NCBI GenBank assembly: GCA_011391085.1
Contig: JAABRD010000036.1
Coordinates: 1-53,476, forward strand
Reading direction: 5' to 3'
Length of the DNA stretch: 53,476 nucleotides
Source of the DNA: Thiotrichaceae bacterium
GTDB taxonomy: Bacteria; Pseudomonadota; Gammaproteobacteria; Beggiatoales; Beggiatoaceae
Each line of letters opens with the position of its first letter. The stretch's first letter is position 1. Of this stretch, positions 24,583-32,982 are shown piece by piece. The translations under genes were made by a program, and so were the position numbers. A model generated the notes under the pieces. It searched no databases. It saw nothing but the letters and a program-made list of their open reading frames with translations, and was not told the DNA's origin.

Positions 24583-25831
24583 CCTCAGTAGTGGCCACTT
24601 TCTTAACTCCCCGTAAGATATAAGTCGTCATTTCACCTTTCCCCTTGACTTGAATGCGTCCACGTTCCTCAAATACATATTTGTCTTGAAGTGTCTCATA
24701 AACGCTGTCAGACACTTGAATTTGGCCGGCTAGGCCTTGGGATTCCATACGACTGGCAAGATTGACGGTGTCGCCCCAGAGGTCATAAGCGATTTTCCGA
24801 ATCCCAATGACGCCTGCGACAACAGGTCCAGTATGAATACCGATGCGAATGCTTAATGGATAGGCTTCAAATTCGAAAATGGCTTGTTGCATATCCAGGG
24901 CTAAATCCGCAATCTTACCGACATGATTGTCGCACAGTGCTGGAAGTCCTGCGACTACCATATAAGCATCTCCAATCGTCTTGATTTTTTCCACACCGTG
25001 TTTGGCCACCAGATTATCAAAGATAGAAAATACTTCATTGAGGAGTTCAACCAGTTTGGGCGGACGCAATTTTGCGGAAATTTCGGTAAATCCTACAATA
25101 TCGGCAAACAATACGGTGACGTGGGCAAAGTCGTCAGCGAGAATCGCACGGGATTTTTTCAGACGTTCTGCAATTTGAGAAGGTAGAATGTTCAGAAGGA
25201 GATGTTCTGATTTTTGCTGTTCTTGTTGTAATTGTTTTCTAGCTTGAAATTCAGCCCGTTGTAAACGTTCATAGAGATAGACGGAAATGTTGCAAATGAC
25301 GCAAAACCAGAATATGTAGAGATAGAGAAACAAGGGATCGGCCATGGCAATTTGGGATTCTAATTGGGCAGATGACCAAAAGCGAATGGCTATAAAACAG
25401 AAGCAGACTCCCAATTGTGAAAGGAAGTGAAGTCGCCATTGCAGAGGGATAAAAGTGGCTTGGATGAGGAAAACGAGGGTCCAAGTAACAAAGTCCAATT
25501 TGGCGATTCCCTCTTGCAAAAACCAATATTGGGGAATAATGGTGACAGACCAGGAAAGGAGGAGGAGGATAAGACCTGGTCGAGTTCGACCCAATTTGGA
25601 GTACAGCAGTCTAAGACTGAGTAATAACAAACCTTCTTGACTGAGGTTGGTCCACAGCCAGGACGGTTGATAGTCAGGATAGCGGGATAAGTTCAAAAGG
25701 ATAAAAGTTAAAAAGGATGCAATACCAATGGTCAAGACGATGCTTAGGCGATGCCATATAAAGTCGTTTCGCCAGTCTGTATAGTCGATATATTCCTCTA
25801 TGGTGGGGGGGGGAGAGAAAAGTTTGAACAT
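24569..25831 (-). CDS. Membrane-bound class III adenylate cyclase
   Basis: A 420-residue protein. Residues 30-195 are hydrophobic with about six transmembrane helices, followed by a coiled segment (ERLQRAEFQARKQLQQEQQKSEHLLLNILP) that is the standard linker. The cyclase domain has both metal Asp residues (VLFADIVGFTEIS and KIKTIGDAYMVVAG), the base-specifying Lys of EKIKTIG and Asp of AYDLWGDTVNLASRM, so ATP is the predicted substrate, and the RIGIHTGPVVAGVIG block. All catalytic residues I can place are present. It probably makes cAMP in response to a membrane signal. Confidence 0.9.
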   Translation of the reverse strand: MFKLFSPPPTIEEYIDYTDWRNDFIWHRLSIVLTIGIASFLTFILLNLSRYPDYQPSWLWTNLSQEGLLLLSLRLLYSKLGRTRPGLILLLLSWSVTIIPQYWFLQEGIAKLDFVTWTLVFLIQATFIPLQWRLHFLSQLGVCFCFIAIRFWSSAQLESQIAMADPLFLYLYIFWFCVICNISVYLYERLQRAEFQARKQLQQEQQKSEHLLLNILPSQIAERLKKSRAILADDFAHVTVLFADIVGFTEISAKLRPPKLVELLNEVFSIFDNLVAKHGVEKIKTIGDAYMVVAGLPALCDNHVGKIADLALDMQQAIFEFEAYPLSIRIGIHTGPVVAGVIGIRKIAYDLWGDTVNLASRMESQGLAGQIQVSDSVYETLQDKYVFEERGRIQVKGKGEMTTYILRGVKKVATTEEFKA

Positions 25832-25886
25832 ATTAATTCAGCGAATAGTGGATAATGGAAAATGGGTGGCTTGAAACATGGATGAG

Positions 25887-26003
25887 ATATGGTGATATTC
25901 ACTTATTCTTGTACCCCCCCAGCCCCCCCGTACACGGGGGGGATTGACCCCCCCTGCGTGCGGGGGGCTGGGGGGGTACAAAAATGAATGAATATTACTA
26001 TAT
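25887..26003. mobile_element. Family D MITE-like element, copy 1
   Basis: Ends are inverted copies around TATAGTAATATTCATTCA ... TTGTACC (left end slightly diverged, GTGATATTC). The core is a GC-rich hairpin of C-runs and G-runs: ACCCCCCCAGCCCCCCCGTA ... CGTGCGGGGGGCTGGGGGG. Copies 2 and 3 are at 32453-32604 and 37713-37830. Confidence 0.75.
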
Positions 26004-26034
26004 TTGAACTGTAGATGAGAATGATGATTGAGAA

Positions 26035-26440
26035 ACACCGGCGTGGAGGTTTTAGCCGCAATGCCATTCAGTTAAGGAAAAAAGTCCCCCCGCAATGAAT
26101 CGCTAGGTGGACTAGAGGCTTTAGCCGGAAAGTGCCGAACAAATATTGAAATCACCATGTCCCCACCGGCTGAAGCCTCTAGTCCACCTGGCGATTCATT
26201 TCAGAGGCATCTAAGGAAAAAAGTCTCCCGAAATAAATCGCTAGGTGGACTAGAGGCTTTAGCCGGAAAGTGCCGAACAGATATTGAAATCACCATGTCC
26301 CCCACCGGCTGAAGCCTCTAGTCCACCTGGCGATTCATTTTAGGGGCATTTATGGCAGTGCGGCTGAAGCCTCTAGTCCACCTGGCGATTCATTTTAGGG
26401 GCATTTATGGCATTGCAACTAAAGCCTCTACTCCGACGTT
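26035..26440. repeat. Cluster of family A repeats in tandem
   Basis: Two near-identical ~135 bp units (about 26099-26220 and 26240-26345) each hold CTAGGTGGACTAGAGGC, then GCCGAACA.ATATTGAAATCACC, then GGCTGAAGCCTCTAGTCCAC. A third, partial unit follows to 26430. 25832-26478 contains no gene. Confidence 0.85.
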
Positions 26441-26478
26441 TTGCCATTCTGAATTGATTATCCATTATCCACTATTCA

Positions 26479-27522
26479 CTAACGATTCATCATGGCCGAG
26501 ATACTTGCTGTAGTAGGTTTTTCGAGAACACCTTTTTCAGTGACCAAAATGTCTATTAATTCCGCAGGTGTGACATCAAAGGCGGGGTTCCAAACGGCAA
26601 CGCCATGAGGGGCAATTTGTTGGCCAGCCATGGTGATAACTTCGTCGGCCCCACGTTCCTCAATAATGATTTTATTGCCATCGGTCAAATTCATATCTAA
26701 TGTCGACGTGGGTGCGACGACCATGAATTTAACTCCATGTTGCCGGGCTAACACGGCCAAATTGTAAGTGCCAATTTTGTTAGCCACATCGCCATTGGCA
26801 GCGATCCTGTCGGCCCCGACGATAATCCATTGAACCAGTCGTTGTCGCATCAAAGCGGCAGCGGCACTGTCGACAATCACGGTGACGGGAATTTTGTCTT
26901 GGCGCAATTCCCAAGCCGTGAGACGGGCACCTTGTAGCCAAGGACGAGTTTCGTCGGCATAAACTTGCATAATTTTACCTGCGGTAAAGGCATTCCGAAT
27001 GACGCCCAACGCGGTGCCATAACCTCCCGTGGCCAGGGCGCCGGCATTGCAATGGGTGAGGATTCGACAAAAGGAGGGGAGTAACGCTGCCCCCAGTTCG
27101 CCCATGCGATAGTTTGCCTCAACATCTTCTTGTTGAATCCGTTGGGCTTCCGCGAGAAGGGCGGGCACGGGATCCCCCGTGAGACCAGAAAAGCACGCAC
27201 GCATTCGTTTTAATGCCCAGACGAGGTTGATCGCAGTGGGGCGTGCATGTAACAGTTGTTGCATTTCTGTCTCTATGAGTAACGTCCAATTTTGAGGATT
27301 TTGGGCATAAGCTTTTTTAGCTGCCAAAACCACGCCGTAGGCGGCTGTGATCCCAATAGCAGGGGCACCTCTGACAACCATATCTTTGATAGCCTTGGTG
27401 ACATCAGAGGCATTATCGAATGCTATCATGGTTTGTTCGAAGGGGAGTTTGCGTTGGTCAAGTAATTGTAATTGGTCGTCTTGCCAAACGACGGCGCGAA
27501 GGGTGTCACAGGGATGAGTCAT
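26479..27522 (-). CDS. mtnA: Methylthioribose-1-phosphate isomerase
   Basis: A 347-residue enzyme of the methionine salvage pathway, converting methylthioribose-1-phosphate to the ribulose form; related to eIF2B. Visible motifs are VVRGAPAIGITAAYGV, ILTHCNAGALATGGYGTALGVIR with the catalytic Cys, YADETRPWLQGARLTAWEL and IVGADRIAANGDVANKIGTYNLAVLARQHG with the catalytic Asp. GGAGG precedes the ATG. No other mtn gene is adjacent. Confidence 0.95.
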   Translation of the reverse strand: MTHPCDTLRAVVWQDDQLQLLDQRKLPFEQTMIAFDNASDVTKAIKDMVVRGAPAIGITAAYGVVLAAKKAYAQNPQNWTLLIETEMQQLLHARPTAINLVWALKRMRACFSGLTGDPVPALLAEAQRIQQEDVEANYRMGELGAALLPSFCRILTHCNAGALATGGYGTALGVIRNAFTAGKIMQVYADETRPWLQGARLTAWELRQDKIPVTVIVDSAAAALMRQRLVQWIIVGADRIAANGDVANKIGTYNLAVLARQHGVKFMVVAPTSTLDMNLTDGNKIIIEERGADEVITMAGQQIAPHGVAVWNPAFDVTPAELIDILVTEKGVLEKPTTASISAMMNR

Positions 27523-27557
27523 GATGATGTTCGCCTCCTTATTAGAGAATTGGTGAA

Positions 27558-27616
27558 GTCCAAAACAGGTTTTGGACGAAAGCTAACGGGGGAGTCCAAA
27601 ACAGGTTTTGGACTCC
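27558..27616. repeat. Two family E hairpins between mrp and mtnA
   Basis: GTCCAAAACAGGTTTTGGAC (27558-27577) and its longer copy with GGA/TCC extensions (27591-27616). Either may end mrp transcription. Confidence 0.8.
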
Positions 27617-27625
27617 CGGTTAAAT

Positions 27626-28717
27626 CTAGTTACTCATAATTTTGATGCTAGGAAATTTAGCCGCGTAATCCTTCGCCTGTAAAGACAGTTTCGCACTGAC
27701 TCGCCGGGCGATGTCGCGGAAAATTTGGGCCACTCGTCCATTGGGGTCAGACACCACCGAAGGTTTGCCACAGTCGGTATCTTCACGAATTTTGATGTCC
27801 AACGGTAAGGCGCCCAGCAGGTCCACATCGGCTTCGGAGGCCATTCGGAGGCCGCCACCTTCACCAAAAATGTGTTCTGCATGGCCGCACTTACTACAAA
27901 TGTGAATACTCATGTTTTCCACAATTCCTAGAACAGGGACATTGACCTTTTCGAACATTTTGAGACCGCGCCGGGCATCTAACAAGGCAATGTCTTGAGG
28001 CGTGGTGACAATCACGGCGCCGCTAACCGGGATTTTTTGGGCCAATGTCAGTTGGGTGTCGCCCGTGCCAGGCGGAAGGTCGACAATCAGGTAGTCCAAA
28101 TTTTGCCAACGAGTATCTTTCAACAGTTGTTCAAGGGCTTGTGTCACCATAGGACCACGCCAAATCATAGGCGTTTCTTCCTCAATGAGATAGCCAATCG
28201 ACATCGTTTGGAGACCGTGGCCAATAACTGGTTCAAGAGAGTTGCCATCTTTGGATTCCGGTTGCGTGTTAACGCCCAGCATCCGCGGTTGACTGGGACC
28301 ATAAATGTCGGCATCTAAGATACCTACGTTAGCACCTTCGACGGCCAGGGCCAGGGCCAGATTGACGGCGGTGGTGGATTTACCCACGCCGCCTTTGCCA
28401 GAAGCCACCGCAATAATATTTTTGATCTCTTCAATCGGTTTGACTCCTTTTTGCACGGCATGGGTAGCAATTTTGCAGGTGAGGTGGACTTCCACCTGAC
28501 CTACGCCGGCTATCGTCTTCAACTTGGCAGTCAATTCCTTGATCAAGGTTTCATGGTAGCCTTTGCAGGGGAAACCCAAGGTAATCTCCAACGTGACTTT
28601 ATCGCCCTCAATGCGAATATTTTTGAGGACTTTGGCAGAAACCAGGTCCATTTGCAAATAGGGGTCTATGTATTCTTTCAGAGTTGTTTCAACTTGTGGT
28701 TGTGAAACACCAGTCAT
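27626..28717 (-). CDS. mrp: Mrp/ApbC family Fe-S cluster carrier ATPase
   Basis: A 363-residue protein. An N-terminal MIP18/DUF59 domain (residues 1-80) precedes the deviant Walker A P-loop AVASGKGGVGKSTTAVNLALAL. Then come the DADIYGPSQPRMLG, YLIVDLPPGTGDTQLTLAQ and TTPQDIALLDARRGLKMFEK blocks. The bridging cluster-binding pair is CSKCGH in NMSIHICSKCGHAEHIFGEGG. It carries Fe-S clusters to apoproteins in the cytoplasm. GAGGAG sits eight bases before the start. Length matches E. coli ApbC (369). Confidence 0.95.
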   Translation of the reverse strand: MTGVSQPQVETTLKEYIDPYLQMDLVSAKVLKNIRIEGDKVTLEITLGFPCKGYHETLIKELTAKLKTIAGVGQVEVHLTCKIATHAVQKGVKPIEEIKNIIAVASGKGGVGKSTTAVNLALALAVEGANVGILDADIYGPSQPRMLGVNTQPESKDGNSLEPVIGHGLQTMSIGYLIEEETPMIWRGPMVTQALEQLLKDTRWQNLDYLIVDLPPGTGDTQLTLAQKIPVSGAVIVTTPQDIALLDARRGLKMFEKVNVPVLGIVENMSIHICSKCGHAEHIFGEGGGLRMASEADVDLLGALPLDIKIREDTDCGKPSVVSDPNGRVAQIFRDIARRVSAKLSLQAKDYAAKFPSIKIMSN

Positions 28718-28937
28718 TCATTATCTCCTCAACTTCTCTCACCATAACGACTCGTTCCCAACGGGACAAAAGGTATGAGTGAGGTAAGTTCTTAAAAGTT
28801 ATTACTATGGAAGTGGTGAAGTACACCAAATGTCTTTGGTTATGTTTTGCAGTTCATGTTGCATTAAACTAGCTACATGAGGGCAAGTCATGTATAATTC
28901 AACGGTTCCCTCAAATAAGTTAAATCTATCTAGTGAT

Positions 28938-29468
28938 TTATTCTTTGATGGCACTTGGATGCCCCAGGTTTTCCATCAAATCCATCAAATAGATAGCGAA
29001 CCTGACAAAATCGGCTTCGGTTAGAATGCCTACCAATTTGCTACCCTGTAGTACAGGCAAACAACCATGTTTTTGTTCTAACATAAATTTTGCCGCCTCA
29101 TATAAAGAAGTATCTTCTTCGGCTGCGGTGATGTCAGTAATCATAACTTTATTGATGGGGATACTGGTCTCCAGTTCATCCCGTTCCGCGGGGTCTATGT
29201 CGGCCAAGATGGACACTGAAGCGGCCAGAATATCACGTTTGGTCAACAGACCCATAAATTCGCCACCATCATCGATGATGGGGACATGTCGGATCCGTTT
29301 ATCCAACATCAGTTGCCGCGCTTGATGTATATTGTCAGAGGGTTTAAGGGTGTACAATTCACGACACATTAAATCTTTCGTGGTCATCATAAATGGGGGG
29401 ACCTCTTTACTGTTATCAGTTAATTGCTTTGTGTGCAACACCCATTCGGGTGGATTTGTAGGAGTCAT
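28938..29468 (-). CDS. Tandem CBS-domain protein
   Basis: A 176-residue protein of two CBS domains: DLMCRELYTLKPSDNIHQARQLMLDKRIRHVPIIDDGGEFMGLLTKRDIL and NKVMITDITAAEEDTSLYEAAKFMLEQKHGCLPVLQGSKLVGILTEADFV. Such stand-alone Bateman modules bind adenine nucleotides and act as energy sensors. The first 25 residues are outside the domain; ATG at the MMTTKDLMC position is an alternative start. About 220 bases of non-coding sequence separate it from mrp. Confidence 0.87.
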   Translation of the reverse strand: MTPTNPPEWVLHTKQLTDNSKEVPPFMMTTKDLMCRELYTLKPSDNIHQARQLMLDKRIRHVPIIDDGGEFMGLLTKRDILAASVSILADIDPAERDELETSIPINKVMITDITAAEEDTSLYEAAKFMLEQKHGCLPVLQGSKLVGILTEADFVRFAIYLMDLMENLGHPSAIKE

Positions 29469-29599
29469 GAGATTCTCGTAAAACTATTCGAATGTTGAAA
29501 TAAAGGCTTTCGAACGTTGAAGTAAAGGCTTTCGAACTCGGCACGTATTAAGTTTAGAGGTATTATATCTCACGTTACCTAACTTTTCTACCTTTATCA

Positions 29600-30931
29600 A
29601 TGAATATTCTTTCAGACATTGCCCAAAAACTTTTAGAACCGGCTAACATTTTATTTCAGGAACACATTTCTTTTCAAGAATACTTAACTGAATTGACCTG
29701 GCTACTATTTTTGAAAGTTGCCCCGGCGTATGGCATGGCAACCTACACCTATTTTAACTGGGATGTCTTTGTTAGCCAAACCGGTCAACCGCAGTTTGAG
29801 TATTATAAAAAAGCCTTGGCCGCCCTTGAACAGGCCGAAGAACCGCATATTGCCAGTCTCTTTACACAGGCACAGACCGCTTTGCAACGTCCTGAACAAT
29901 TGCTACTCATCACGGCCTCTTTAGCGGTGATTGACAAAATAGACATAGATAATTTAGGTGAACTATATGAAACTTTGCTAGAACTCTGTTTCTCTCAAAA
30001 TGATTGCCAATTGTCCATTGTACCACGTTCTTTGGCAGACATGATGGTGGTTTTAACACAACCGCAACCTGATGAATTAATCCAAGACCCCTTAGCAGGA
30101 GTAGGCAACTTATTGGTCGCCGCTGATCAATATGTTCAAACCATCACTGCCGAAGAAATTGATGAATCTTCTTTTTATATCCAAGAATTTGACGAACTTT
30201 GGCGAATGGGAATCGAACCTCAGTTAACCAAACAGCGATTTGCCATGATGAATTGTCTGTTACATGACTTCGATTATTTGTCCTGTATACCCGTGCAATG
30301 GGGTGACACTTTAAAGAATATTTACCAAACTGAACCCCCTGCGGATGTCATTTTGAGTGTCTTCGCCGGTGCCGATGAAGACACTTGTTTAGCCCTCTTG
30401 CAACATACTTGTCAACGTCTCGCCCCCGGCGGTCGGGCCGCAGTGGTGGTACACGATTCGATTTTAACCGCCCCCGGCCCGGCCCAACAAGTGCGTCGCC
30501 TGTTACTTAACAACACCGTAGTACATACCGTGTTACGCCTACCGCTGGGTATTTTTTATCCTCAAAATTTGTTAACTCACTTATTATTTTTTCGAAAGGG
30601 TGACACGGTTGAAGAGAAAACTCAAAATGTTTGGTTTTACGATATGCGTAGCCAGTTTCCCAAATTTGGGCCCCATTTACAACTGACCCCTGAACATCTG
30701 CGCCCCTTTGAAATTGTCTATGGAGAAGACCCCTGGGGACACTCGCCTCGTCAAGAAGTGGAAATCAATGGACGATGGCGTTGTGTCAGCCGCCGCTGGT
30801 TAGCCCAACAAAACGACCAATTAGCCTTCTGTTGGCTGGCCGAAAACCGTCAAAAACCTGTCAAACAACGTTGGGGAATCTTGGATAGTATGGTGACAGA
30901 GTTGCAGGAACTGGGGATGTTGTTGACGTAA
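29600..30931 (+). CDS. HsdM-like N6 adenine methylase homologue, degenerate
   Basis: A 443-residue homologue of type I restriction methylase subunits. It has an N-terminal helical domain (FQEYLTELTWLLFLKV), a motif I-like DPLAGVGNLLVAADQYV, and a good C-terminal half: CQRLAPGGRAAVVVHDSILT, LLNNTVVHTVLRLPLGIFYPQN, LTHLLFFRKG, NVWFYDMR. At the catalytic motif IV, where NPPF is required, the sequence is DVILSVFAGADE; no N-P-P-F/Y is seen. It is therefore probably not an active methyltransferase. No hsdS or hsdR lies nearby. The ORF is intact, so a non-catalytic role is possible. Confidence 0.75.
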   Translation: MNILSDIAQKLLEPANILFQEHISFQEYLTELTWLLFLKVAPAYGMATYTYFNWDVFVSQTGQPQFEYYKKALAALEQAEEPHIASLFTQAQTALQRPEQLLLITASLAVIDKIDIDNLGELYETLLELCFSQNDCQLSIVPRSLADMMVVLTQPQPDELIQDPLAGVGNLLVAADQYVQTITAEEIDESSFYIQEFDELWRMGIEPQLTKQRFAMMNCLLHDFDYLSCIPVQWGDTLKNIYQTEPPADVILSVFAGADEDTCLALLQHTCQRLAPGGRAAVVVHDSILTAPGPAQQVRRLLLNNTVVHTVLRLPLGIFYPQNLLTHLLFFRKGDTVEEKTQNVWFYDMRSQFPKFGPHLQLTPEHLRPFEIVYGEDPWGHSPRQEVEINGRWRCVSRRWLAQQNDQLAFCWLAENRQKPVKQRWGILDSMVTELQELGMLLT

Positions 30932-30954
30932 CACAGGTCACCCCAAATCACCTC

Positions 30955-31024
30955 CAGGAGTCCAACGCACCTCCAGAAGTCCAAAGCGTAGCTTTGTCTG
31001 ACAAAGCTACGCTGTTTCCTCCTG
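30955..31024. repeat. Family E-related inverted repeat
   Basis: A direct-plus-inverted arrangement of CCAGAAGTCCAAAGCGTAGC and its complement around TTTGTCTGACAAAG. It lies between the convergent HsdM-like and MoxR genes and could be a bidirectional terminator. Confidence 0.6.
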
Positions 31025-31036
31025 GGTCATGGACCA

Positions 31037-32098
31037 TTACCGTTTTTTCCTTTCCTCGCGCCACTGCATCAAAATCCCCTCCGCTATTTTTTGGTCTTCC
31101 ACCGTCTTAACTAACGTACTAAAAGAACGTAACGTTTTCTCAGGTTCTTCAACCAATGGATGCGGGTGCGTCTCCTCCTTAAACAGTTCTCGCAAAATCA
31201 GAAGCCAGTTCAACAATTCCGCAGTCGACGGTTTTTTACGCAACCCGCCGCCGCGCAACTTGAGGAACAATTGAAGGGCATCCGCCAGAAAATTGTGAAT
31301 ACCAGTGTACTTAGCCAGACGAATATCAACAATCTCCCGCAAACGGACTTCCTCTGGAAACGGCAAATGATAATAAATACAACGACGTAGAAAAGTCTCT
31401 GGCAACGGTTTCTCCAAATTACTGGTCAAAATTAAAATCGGTTTACACTCCACAGGGGCTTGAATTATTTGAGTCCCCAGAGTTCCCAATTCAGGGATAC
31501 GAAAATAGGCATTTTCCATTTCATTGAGAATATCGTTAGGAACATCGCGGGGCGCCTTGTCTATCTCGTCAATGAGAACAATACTACGTTGCGGCCTGTG
31601 GAAGACAAACTGTTCACCTAGAAGTCTATGGACATGGGGTTCAAAATCCGCGGGCAGGAACGGCTCCACCTGAGATTCTTCATTGGCCATGAGAATGGCG
31701 AGTCCCATGGCCTGGAAAGTGAGATAATCTTGAGGTCTCTTCCTCACTTCGTGACCTTGCAACCCTTGAAAACGTCCCAACACATCATAACTATAAAAGA
31801 GGTCACGGGCCTGAGTGGTGGATTTTGTATCAAATCTTAGCACCGGATAACCCAATTGACAAGCCAGATGATAAGCCAATTGAGTTTTGCCAGACCCAGG
31901 TTCACCTGTAATAAGAAGCGGTTGCCCTAGAAGGAGGGCAGTATTAACTGCATCCACAAGTCCTGGGTCTGGAAGATAATCTTTATCCGCTTGAAAACCT
32001 TCCGTCCTTAGGTGAACCAGTTGCGGCGCACTGGGGAGGTCAACGGGGCTAGTGCAACAATCCGATACGGGTGTGGCGGTATAAAAGGGGTAGTGCAT
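31037..32098 (-). CDS. MoxR-family AAA+ ATPase
   Basis: A 353-residue AAA+ ATPase. Walker A is LITGEPGSGKTQLAYHLA; the Walker B region is RSIVLIDEIDKAPRDVPND; sensor 1 LILTSNLEKPLPETFLRRC includes the arginine finger pair. MoxR proteins act as chaperones for vWA-domain or envelope protein complexes and normally neighbour DUF58/vWA genes, which are absent here. The N-terminus up to residue 40 is not part of the domain. Confidence 0.87.
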   Translation of the reverse strand: MHYPFYTATPVSDCCTSPVDLPSAPQLVHLRTEGFQADKDYLPDPGLVDAVNTALLLGQPLLITGEPGSGKTQLAYHLACQLGYPVLRFDTKSTTQARDLFYSYDVLGRFQGLQGHEVRKRPQDYLTFQAMGLAILMANEESQVEPFLPADFEPHVHRLLGEQFVFHRPQRSIVLIDEIDKAPRDVPNDILNEMENAYFRIPELGTLGTQIIQAPVECKPILILTSNLEKPLPETFLRRCIYYHLPFPEEVRLREIVDIRLAKYTGIHNFLADALQLFLKLRGGGLRKKPSTAELLNWLLILRELFKEETHPHPLVEEPEKTLRSFSTLVKTVEDQKIAEGILMQWREERKKR

Positions 32099-32276
32099 AT
32101 AAATTTAATGAAGAAATAAAGGTAGTGTTGTACAAGTAATGGTATAGCAGTTTTGGAGCATGGAATTGATTCCGTTGGAGTACGGAATTAATTCCGTACT
32201 CCAAAACCCATAACCATTACCTTTGCATCACTACCTGAAATTGAATGAAAAAGACTGGTGTTTGGTTATGAATTTT
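32099..32276. repeat. Inverted repeat with ATGG.AT ends
   Basis: TAATGGT at 32140 and ACCATTA at 32213 bracket nested inverted sequence, including AGTACGGAATTAATTCCGTACT (32180-32201, two arms of 11). No gene. Confidence 0.65.
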
Positions 32277-32439
32277 GGTAGTGATGCAATGTGGGTGATA
32301 TTCATAGAGTTGCCCTCACCTCCGGCCCTTCTCCCAGAGGAAGAGGGGAGACAGGCAGCATCAGTGATTTTCTCCCCTCTCCCTCTGGGAGAGGGGCCGG
32401 GGGTGAGGGTAAACATATCACCCACATTGCATCACTACC
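32277..32439. mobile_element. Family C MITE-like element, copy 1
   Basis: Ends are GTAGTGATGCAATGTGGG and the exact inverse. The inside is a long imperfect palindrome of CCCTCACC..CTCCCAGAGG arms around a core with GACAGGCAGCATCAG. Other copies: 32683-32837, 51956-52115, and 39278-39415 with a different core. Confidence 0.8.
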
Positions 32440-32452
32440 TGAATTTTAGAAT

Positions 32453-32604
32453 TATAGTAATATTCACATAAATTTGTACCTTTTTCACTGGAGCACAATA
32501 AGAATTATTGCGCCGTGCGCCCGCGTAGCGTCAGCATCTGATTGCGCAATAATTCTTATTCCAGCGAAAATCGTACAAGTTTGTTTGAATGAATATTACT
32601 ATAA
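32453..32604. mobile_element. Family D MITE-like element, copy 2
   Basis: Ends TATAGTAATATTCAC and inverse. The core differs entirely from copies 1 and 3: AATAAGAATTATTGCGC and its inverse around a GCGCCCGCGTAGCGTCAGC loop. Shared ends with unrelated palindromic cores are characteristic of non-autonomous elements. Confidence 0.75.
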
Positions 32605-32682
32605 ATTATTTGGGACTCAGAAATGAGTACCGATTCTAATTCTAAAATGCTCAATGCAACGTAAATACGCAAAGCATAAAAG

Positions 32683-32837
32683 GGTAGTGATGCAATGTGG
32701 GTGATATGTTTACCCTCACCCCCGGCCCCTCTCCCAGAGGGAGAGGGGAGAAAACCACGGATTCCGCCGTTCCCCCCTCCTGTAGGGAGAGTGGCCGGGG
32801 GTGAGGGTAAACATATCACCCACATTGCATCACTACC
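32683..32837. mobile_element. Family C MITE-like element, copy 2
   Basis: Same ends and CCCTCACCCCCGGCCCCTCT arm as copy 1; core contains GAAAACCACGGATTCCGCC. Confidence 0.8.
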
Positions 32838-32851
32838 AGATTTTGCACAGA

Positions 32852-32972
32852 TAAGTACCGAAGCAGAAATTTTACGGTATTTTCAATCGTCGCCCTCACC
32901 CCCGGCCCCTCTGGGAGAGGGGCCGGGGGTGAGGGTAAGGGCGTCATTATACCAGAAAATTTCTGCTTCACT
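32852..32972. repeat. Inverted element with GAAGCAGAAATTTT ends
   Basis: Left GTACCGAAGCAGAAATTTTA, right AAATTTCTGCTTCACTAC, around a CCCTCACCCCCGGCCCCTCT palindrome identical to the arm of family C. It is a third carrier of the same internal palindrome with different ends. Confidence 0.7.
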
Positions 32973-32982
32973 ACTTACTTAA

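Noticed and set aside
31029-31840. Plus-strand ORFs inside the MoxR gene
   Set aside because: Antisense; MoxR has Walker A, Walker B and sensor motifs in frame.
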